Positions 56,559 through 64,000 of a stretch of 64,000 bases of DNA are shown here, piece by piece. The stretch is from Hygrophila difformis (Eukaryota; Streptophyta; Magnoliopsida; Lamiales; Acanthaceae), in assembly GCA_030278955.1 (NCBI GenBank), contig JAOANR010000001.1, positions 21,059,468-21,123,467 on the forward strand, written 5' to 3'. Within the stretch, counting starts at the first letter, position 1. The number at the start of each line of letters is the position of its first letter. The translations under genes were made by a program, and so were the position numbers. The notes beneath the pieces were generated by a model. It was not told where the DNA came from, ran no database searches, and saw only the letters and a list, made by a program, of their open reading frames with translations.

Positions 56559-56778
56559 AGGGGGAGAGGATGTCACACCATGTATTTTTCGTGCATTTTT
56601 GTAAACAAGCAACCAAATTCAAATTGTTTTGAACTATGTTATGGCTTGATCCCTTCACAGGGTACGTAGGCAGCTTAGAAGTTTTAATTCTAAGTTCAGT
56701 CACAAAATAATAAAACAACCAAAAAGACCTTACCACGGGAAAAGCCGAAACACAACTTCGAGGACGAAGTTGATTCTT
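56559..56778 (+). repeat. Fossil PPT and LTR start inside Gypsy B
   Basis: AGGGGGAGAGGA (56559-56570) then TGTCACACC, followed by CAAATTCAAATTGTTTTGAAC, CACAGGGTACGTAGGCAGCT and GTTCAGTCACAAAATAA. These match the Gypsy A LTR start (14777-14890) and the matching PPT. About 220 bp on, the true PPT and LTR of Gypsy B begin. Confidence 0.85.
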
Positions 56779-56791
56779 AAGGAGGGTAGAC
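56779..56791 (+). other. Gypsy B polypurine tract in use
   Basis: AAGGAGGGTAGAC directly before TGTAATACC, preceded by ACTTCGAGGACGAAGTT. Confidence 0.85.
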
Positions 56792-59326
56792 TGTAATACC
56801 CGAGAATTTTCCAACATAAAATAAATACAATAAATAAATAAATACAACAAATAAATAAATAAAGGTAAGGAAATGAAAAATAAAATTTAACTTAAAAAGG
56901 AATTAAAGGAATTTAATTAAATAAAAGAAATTAAATAAAGATAAATAAATTGTTACACGGGAACTCGACACCAATTGACTCGAAAACTCGATTCCAAACA
57001 TAAATTTAGATCCGAGGGAAATGACGATACGGAATAGGAACCCGAAGATGGCCCCGAAAATCCGAATCCGGGAGCATAGAGGGATAGAAGTCCGAAAGAG
57101 ATGAGGAAAAGCACGACGGATCGCACGACCCGCCCGGACCGAAGTCCAGGCGTGGGCCGCGCGGTGGCCGCGCGGTGAAGGGCCAAACGGCGCGCCGCGA
57201 CCGCGCCAACGGACAGATTCGCCAGTTGCGAGATTCACTGGCCCGAATCCGGATTTTTCGGCTTCGGTTGCATTCCTTTCGGCTCAAGACTCACTAAGGC
57301 CGACTTGGGACGTCCCCTAGGTCCCTTGTATCTATAAATAGCCCTCCTACTCGATCCCGAATCCCTTTTCAAACTTTCCATACTTTCTATACTTCAAACC
57401 CTAGATCCGGAAGTCGTCGGAGGCACCAAAACGGAGCAAGAGACTGTCACGGACGAAATTTGGGAAGCCAACATCGTGGTAAGTTCTGGTCCATCCAATC
57501 TTTTACGTTCTCAATCCAAAAAAGGATTCTAACTTAGTTTCTTTCCTCTCTACACCCCAAATCGGATCTAGAACGAAGAACCCGACGAACCGAGGAGATA
57601 AACGGTGGACTGGAAGCCTCGCCTCCAAAATCGACGTTCCCGGACGACTGGAAATCTGTACGTTGACACTTATATGGTTTTGGGAGTAATTAAAACACTT
57701 AAATCTAATGCCTGAACAAGAATTTCGAAAATCTGTCAACGTGAGATTTTTACCGACGCAGCGACTTTGCTCGATTTTTCCGAACCCTTAAAAGTCTTCG
57801 AACGAGAAAACTTAAAACACGAGAAACATTCCCAAGGCTTAGATCTATCTCCTGTAAAATTTTCAGAATTTTTCGTGATGATTTGGTATCTGAAATCAAC
57901 CTGGAACTGGACTGTTTAAATTTGAATCTTGAATTTCTTGACAGAACGTAGGTCTGAACTTGCAGGCGTTTTTGACTAGGGTTCTAGGCCGATTTAGATC
58001 TTTAGCTGAACATGAAAGTTGTAGATAATTGTCTTAAAAAGGTCTCTGTGAAATTTCATTAAATTTGGACTTGAATTTCTATGGTAGATCTCGAAATTTT
58101 TAAACTGCTGTACATAAAATTCGGACAGATTAATGATATGACGAAAATTGATATTTTTGACCTGTTTCTGTAACTCGGATCGAAAAAGTTAAAACATGAA
58201 AGTTGTTTATCTCTGTGTTTCCGAGTCAATGGTGAATTTTCGGAATTTTTGGGCTTAAATCGGATTTTAAATTATTTTTAGAGTAAACAGTGGTTTACCG
58301 GAGTCAAATCTTGAAATCATGTTGAAACGATGAAATTAGCCTTTAAGATTGAAACGAGTTGAAATCTCTTTTTAAATAAACTAAGTGAAATCAGAATTTT
58401 TGAAATAAATCCCCTTGATAAATTAAAATTAGGGGTGAGTGCTCTACTGGGTGCCCCCTAACTGCTTCACTTCGTGCCTTTATGGACGATGGTGACCCCG
58501 CGCGAAAATTGAGATAAGATATTGCCAAAACGGCATGAGATATTGGGCCTACACTCTCGAGAATATCCACATGGATTTCCCGAGGCTCCGGAGTGGTACT
58601 GGGTATGGCGGATACGGTTGCGGCCGCCGGGCTACTGGCTAAACTTGTCGAGATTGCGATGCAATCGTGAAATACTTGAAATTACTAAATCTGGGATGTA
58701 ATGGGGGAATTAAATTAAATTAAATTATTTATCGTTGTCCAATTTAATTATTTAAGTGCTTTATTTAAATTAGTTATGGTCTTTATTTTAAACGATGTGA
58801 AATGTGTTGTTAAATAGGGCCATGAATTAAATTATGCAAATTGGATGGTTAGTTGAATTAAATTGAGTTGTGTATGATATATTATTATCATGTTTTTATA
58901 TAAATATTAAATTAATGGCTTTTAAACCCTACGATCATGCATGTGTTAGCTTACTCAGCAAGTTGTGCTGACCAAACCGTTTATTTTTCCCTTTCCTTAC
59001 AAAGTATGTGGAATGAACATGAGCACGTTCATGCATGGGGAAAAATTATATTTTTGGGAAACTTTATTTTTAAATTCTTGCATTTGACCATGTCGGTCCT
59101 ATTTACATTTCCGCTGCAATATTATACTTAAATATTTATTTTCGCTGCATTATGATATTATTATTTTTGAATTTATATTGTATGGGCTGTTTGCAAATGT
59201 TTTAAATATTTTAACTACTGTAATACCTAGCCTTGCATCTCTTTAGTAAGCCGGAGAAACCGTGTCTTACTAGGGAGGTGTGGCGGTGACATCTCGACCT
59301 ATGTGACCAAAAACCGGGGTGTTACA
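56792..59326 (+). repeat. Gypsy B 3' LTR
   Basis: 2535 bp. It lacks a stretch of about 40 bp near 59080 that includes the ACGGGT..ACCCGT hairpin present in the 5' LTR. TATAAATA at 57333-57340. Confidence 0.93.
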
Positions 59327-59884
59327 ATAGCCCCATCCACTTAAACATACCATACAGAAATTCATTAATGTCTGCAATAGTCATTTGCTCACAATCAGTT
59401 GGTACCCTGACCTGGAAAGAATTCCATAATTGATTCACCCATGGACAATGGAATAGGATGTGATACCATGTCTCCTCTTTATCCCCACAAAGTGTACACA
59501 ATGGATTATCAGCCACATGCCTGTGATATCTCACACTGTTGACCGGAATTGAATTGTGGCGAATTAACCAAAGTAAAATGCCAAACTTCTCTGGTATACT
59601 CACATTCCACATCCATTTCCAATTGCAAGTTCTACTGCTATTCTGTGACACGAATTTGTAAGCATTTCCAACCTGATAGGTCCCATTACTCGTCCCTGCC
59701 ACACCCACATGTCCGGAATGCCATCATGCAATTTCGTGGCGGCCTGGCTTGGAGTTGCTGCAGCAAATATGGTGGCATGGCAGAGTAGAGATCATCCCAG
59801 CACGAGTTCCCTTCCTTAATCACATCCTTGACCATGACATTGGTGTCTTGAATAGCCACATAAGGCAACAAGCGGCCCAGCTGC
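59327..59884 (-). pseudogene. LINE 5' part: reverse-transcriptase zinc-binding (zf-RVT) domain
   Basis: Minus strand: WNVSIPEKFGILLWLIRHNS, CTLCGDKEETWYHILFHC, WVNQLW, a typical zf-RVT domain that precedes RNase H in plant LINEs. It continues across Gypsy B into 48212-47462. The 5' end is at 59884, next to TAACATATAT (59885-59894), the target duplication that matches 47451-47460. So this is a 5'-truncated insertion of about 1.3 kb without the RT core. It has stops and frame changes. Confidence 0.87.
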
Positions 59885-59894
59885 TAACATATAT

Positions 59895-60439
59895 TGAAAA
59901 AGAGTTTTGGTCACTAGGCCTCATCTCTAATTTATTTTCAAAATAAAATAATATACCTTTAACACGCACATTTTTACTTGATATATAAAATATGAAATGG
60001 CACACATATAATAAATGTCCCTACTTTTAAAACCAAATTTTTACTTGTTACGCTTGTGTTTAACTACAACCAAGAAAACCACTAAAAAATTCTATAATTT
60101 TATAGACGTCCACACTGTTGGAATTTTGAATTGGGGAGTACAATTGCGCTTAGGAATTTTATTTATCTAAAACTCGTTTTGCATTTTTTTGCTAAAATTA
60201 CACATCTATTTATAGCTGGGATGAATACAATCGCAGAAATATAAACTACAATATTTTTGACAAATGCGGATACACCATCCACAATTTTGACAAATTGTAA
60301 TTCAAACTTAGTGGCTTTTTTACAATGGCTGGAGCATGCGTTGTCGGGGACGATAGCTGGAGCATGCGTTGTTAGGGATGAGTTTATGATTCACAATTTT
60401 TCCCCCTTAAACTCATCCATTTGAAATCTTGGATTCTAA
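59895..60439. other. Intergenic, with 28-bp tandem repeat
   Basis: AT-rich. A 28-bp unit with GCTGGAGCATGCGTTGT occurs at 60327-60354 and 60355-60382. No gene seen. Confidence 0.6.
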
Positions 60440-61077
60440 GGTCATCTCCAATGGTACACTAAAACCTAAAATGGATTGACATCTTCTCTCCAACAATACC
60501 CAAAACCAAACCTATTTTAAGTTTTTTGAGTTTTATGAATAGTAAATACTCAAATTAGAGTATTTACTCAAATTTGAGTATTTACTATTCATAAACCTAT
60601 ATCACTTTTTGCAATTAAATTAATTACAATTTCATCCCTCCAATTATTGCAAATTAAATAACATATTAATTTAAAAATAGGAGACAATTTTTTTTCTAAT
60701 TTTTTATTATGGTTAATAATTTTATAATTTATACAATATTTTTTTAATTAAATTTACTTTATATCTAATTAGATTAAAGATTTTAAGTTTTTTTTCTTGG
60801 TTTTAAGAATTTTATTTTATAAAATAAATTTTAAACATAAAGATAACTAAATTATATTGGCATAATTAATGAGTATTGAACTTGTGTGGGTTAATGTATA
60901 ATTTATAAGAAATGATGGGTATGATTGAAAAGATAAATAAGTTTGTATTGTAAATAATATATAGAGAATATTCTTTTGAGTTTGAGTTTAGTGTAAATGG
61001 TTGAAGATGAATTACTGTTTGATGTGACATTTAGTGTAAAATGAGTTTGAGTATAGTGTTGGCTATTGGAGATGCTC
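60440..61077. mobile_element. Tourist/PIF-Harbinger-type MITE
   Basis: 638 bp between TAA duplications (60437-60439, 61078-61080). The left end is GGTCATCTCCAATGG; the right end, inverted, is GAGCATCTCCAATAG. Very AT-rich without coding capacity. It contains a perfect 22-bp inverted repeat (60535-60556 and 60571-60592; ATGAATAGTAAATACTCAA is part of one arm). TAA target site and these ends fit Tourist-like MITEs. Confidence 0.8.
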
Positions 61078-62249
61078 TAAGCCACACTATATTACCAAGA
61101 ATATAACTTGGATACAAACTAGTAAACTACGACTATTTTCCAAATATTTTATCCAATAATACCTTTAATAACACCCCTTTAATTTTATATCAACCACCAT
61201 AAATCCATAATTGATAAACCTGAAACAATCTTAAACTCTAATTCAGCCTGACAACTTGTTGAGGTTGAAAAAAATTAGATGCGCAACCACTAGAATGTGT
61301 GCTCTTCACACCCCTCGAGCAAAGAAGAGTGTATCAGGAGAAGGATGTAGCCTTGATAATGGTCGTGGAGATGGTTTTAACCATTTTTGAGAAGTAATAT
61401 CCAATATAATGTTAAACTATCTCGAATACAAGTGGAATTATATATTAGGTATCTGAACTTTTAAATTATTAGTTTTCGCCCCAGAAAACTTTGATTTTGT
61501 AGAGTAAACTGCTAAAAATAATTTGCTAAAATGCCCCTAGATATCTAAAAGTAATTTGCTTAAATGCCCAAAGATGAAATTAGTCACAATAGAATGGTTA
61601 CATGAATATTTTTCTAATTAGCTAAATTAAAATGTGAAATTGATAATTATCGATGCATATAGAATGTTCCTGTTCTTATTCCTTAAATATCTAGTTTTGT
61701 CCCAGGCGATGGGTGTGCTACTTTGCCAATCACTGCTTACCAAAAATTAATTGTTCTTCGTCTATCCAGTTTATATTGATGTATTTGATTCTCTTCCAAT
61801 ATATAATTTTAATTAATAATAGCTATAATTGGGTACAAGTAAGAAGTTTAAAATATGGATGTTTTTAATCTTACCTATTCTGACGAATTCAATAACACAT
61901 GTACTTATATTTTTATAAATATGCAATAAAAATTAAGTTAAAATTAAATAATGAACGATGAAAATAAATCCTTAAAAATCAATCATTGCATTTTAATGTA
62001 AATTGGATGGATGAAGTATTTCATTCCATGTTGAATTACGATCACTTCCCCAACAAATATCAATTGAACAACAGTCTTTCAATAGGTTCATGTGATGATA
62101 CTGTAATAGTGAGATCGGACAAAAAACTTGAAAAATTAACCCCACGTACACAATCATTTGTTGCCTGGTAAATTTGCCCGTTGACGCTTTTATGGTAAGT
62201 TTAGACAAAGACGTATTGCAAAGTCAAATAAAATGGTAGATATGCTCTA
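61078..62249. other. Intergenic
   Basis: AT-rich. A few short open frames, none convincing. Nothing further identified. Confidence 0.55.
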
Positions 62250-62619
62250 GGGTCTGTTCTGTACACGAAGCTGTAGTTGCGGGTTGGAGCCGTAGGAGCT
62301 GTAGCTCTCAGTTTTATTTAATTATTTGGTATAGCTAGCTGTAGCTGTCATAAAATTTATAAATGACATAAAAGGACAAATATATCTATGTAGAATATTG
62401 GGTAGTGGGTTCGTTATTGGGTTAAAACTGTAACTTTACATAAATAACTTTGCTAGTTTTTTTTTCAGGTTGAGAAACACTACCTTAGGTAGCTTCTATT
62501 TGTAGAGCTTCAAATTGTAGCTCGAACTCTCAAAAGCTATTGTACAGAATGTAGCTATAATTTTAATATGAAATCAAAAGCTTACAAAAACTCTCAAAAG
62601 TTGCGTGCAGAACAGACCC
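62250..62619. mobile_element. MITE-like element with GGGTCTGTTCTG terminal repeats
   Basis: Ends GGGTCTGTTCTGTACACG and, inverted, GGGTCTGTTCTGCACGC; 370 bp; inside are repeated words such as AGCTGTAGCT. No clear target duplication, so class is uncertain (hAT-like ends are possible). Confidence 0.6.
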
Positions 62620-62689
62620 GTAATAGTTAGTGCTTTTACATGGAGTTATAAAAAATTATTGATCGGTGCTGATATATATATACCCAGTA

Positions 62690-63385
62690 AATTTTACACA
62701 AATACTAAGGAATTTGTAATCGAATATTCATCAGTTATGATATGCATATAAAAATTCAATAATAAGAAAAGTGCAATAAGGTATTAAGCACATATAGATT
62801 CAAGTTAGCATACAGACTACCAATTAGTTTGTAGGTGCAGATTAGTGGAAAACTGTATTTTTATTATGGGTTGAACCGTTCCATACTCTGCATCATCAGG
62901 AAGTCATCACTACACAGTACTAGGCAATAGGCATCATATAAAATGGCGTGGACATCACATCTATACGAACATAATACATTATCATATAAAATGTTGTGGA
63001 CATCACATACAAGCATAATGCATTATCATAGGATAAGCGGGCCACAATCAGACACCACTTTACATCCACAAATATTACATAAACACGGTAACACATCACA
63101 AAAAAACACCCAAACATCACCAGATATATTGTATTCACACCAACGGACAAAATTCAACCAACATCAAACATGACATAATCAATTGTGGACATTACACATA
63201 CCATATGCCTATCACATGGTAACTATCAAGCATCATACGTGCAGGTGCAACAACTTGTACGCTACCTCTTCCACACATATACACATGTATTACACATATA
63301 TATAGTCTTCATTATTATGATATATATCGTCCTATATACTATTATATTATTCAACAACTGTAATGATTCAATTTACCAATATTGA
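62690..63385. repeat. Second copy of the subtilase upstream block, interrupted
   Basis: Same ordered words as 4985-5165, for example GAATTTGTAATCG (about 62712), ATATAAAAATTCAATA, ATTAAGCACATAT, then after the insertion ACATGTATTACACA and ATTCAACAACTGTAATG. Similarity ends near 63385. Confidence 0.7.
62797..63273. mobile_element. 477-bp insertion with 8-bp flanking repeat
   Basis: Flanked by CACATATA (62789-62796 and 63274-63281), inside the duplicated block. It contains a tandem unit with ATCATATAAAATG and GTGGACATCACAT at 62933-62980 and 62981-63024. No terminal repeats or protein seen, so class unknown. Confidence 0.55.
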
Positions 63386-64000
63386 GTGTTCAGAATTGGA
63401 AAAATGGACAAATAAGTCCTTTTTCTTTTCCAAAAATCCAAATCAGTCATTTTTCTATTTTATTACCAAAACAGTCCGCTACAAATACTAATTATATCCA
63501 AATCAGTCACTTGTTCACAAATTATGCTCTAATTGTCGATGTGGCAAGTGTTTAAATTTAAACCTGACACGTGGGCATAATATTAGTCCATTTTCTTTTA
63601 TGTTTTGCCAATTCAGTTCTAAACTTTTCTTTTGCATTTAGTTCTCTATCCAAATCAGTCATTTTAAATGATTTAACTTGAATTTTTGAAAGATTATGGA
63701 TACAGGAAGCCTTGATTTTATTGTAAAAAATATTAAAAATATTATTCAAATATTATTAAAAATATTTTAAAAAAATAGCCTGAATTTTATTGTCCATGCT
63801 TCCTGCATCCATAACCTTTCAAAAAGTAAATTAAATCATTTACACAAAAATTAAAATTAATTCATTTACTCAAACCTTGCTACGTTCTAAGGTAGGAAAC
63901 AATGTATGATTGTGCTAATTGTTGCAAGGAAACCAGAACCAATGAACCATCGGTTACGGTCGGGTGGTTAAAGAGAATCCGTAAAATCCCAGAACTTGGA
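63386..64000. other. Intergenic to window end
   Basis: AT-rich, with CCAAATCAGTCA repeated at about 63450, 63500 and 63652, possibly part of a small transposon. No gene seen. Confidence 0.5.

Larger units (their letters stand above)
48213..59326 (+). mobile_element. Gypsy B: Ty3 chromovirus (Tekay/Del-like), full length with broken genes
   Basis: LTRs TGTAATACCCGAG..GGGGTGTTACA, 2578 and 2535 bp. Target duplication ATAGT/ATAGC (48208-48212 and 59327-59331), one base different. PBS tRNA-iMet, small ORF, gag, protease, RT, RNase H, integrase and chromodomain in order. At least five in-frame stops or frameshifts. LTRs differ more than those of Gypsy A (over ten differences in the first 290 bases), so it looks older. 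Confidence 0.93.

Overview
This is nuclear DNA of a flowering plant, most likely a eudicot. It holds one intact-looking protease gene inside a deep stack of transposable elements. The evidence is an intronless plant subtilase, a plant CACTA transposon with DUF4218/DUF4216-type and Ptta/En/Spm-type proteins, Athila and chromovirus Ty3 elements, a Ty1-copia element, a plant LINE with an RNase H domain, a SINE and MITEs. No species is claimed.

Layout. 1-3876: the 3' part of a CACTA transposon, ending in its terminal repeat, inserted into a minus-strand GRF zinc-finger gene fragment (3877-4114). 5534-7729: an intact subtilisin-like protease with all catalytic residues. 7768-47076: a Ty1-copia element on the minus strand lying 38 bp beyond the protease stop codon. 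A very large Athila-like Ty3 element (10405-45222, TSD CTCTC) sits inside the copia pol gene. The Athila 5' LTR was itself hit by a gag-pol-less Ty3 element, Gypsy A (14777-24513, TSD CCTGC), and the Athila integrase by a 1.25 kb unclassified insertion (30744-31994). 47144-47320: a SINE with a 16 bp TSD. 47462-59884: a 5'-truncated LINE on the minus strand, split by chromovirus Gypsy B (48213-59326). 59895-64000: AT-rich intergenic DNA with a Tourist-type MITE, a second MITE-like element, and a diverged copy of the block that lies upstream of the protease, which suggests a tandem subtilase array.

Most element genes are broken by nonsense or frameshift changes, so the subtilase is the only likely functional host gene. 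Net of nested insertions the Athila-like element is about 23.8 kb, because it carries about 6.8 kb after pol. That region contains what looks like its own promoter, an intron whose splice phases match, a large protein I do not recognise, and a second protein of the plant-transposon type (Transposase_32/ATHILA-like).

Most unusual structures: (1) six tandem hairpins with one constant 13-nt loop and covarying stems in each Gypsy A LTR; (2) a hairpin plus AAATGTGAGGATGTTGAT motif occurring four times in the Athila element, the last at its PPT/LTR border and the other three 40-70 nt before possible splice acceptors; (3) TCGCGA palindrome arrays shared by the Athila LTR promoter and the putative internal promoter; (4) an antisense, intron-containing gene in place of gag-pol in Gypsy A; (5) a fossil PPT/LTR border just inside the 3' LTR of Gypsy B; (6) a short coiled-coil ORF before the gag position in both Gypsy A and Gypsy B.
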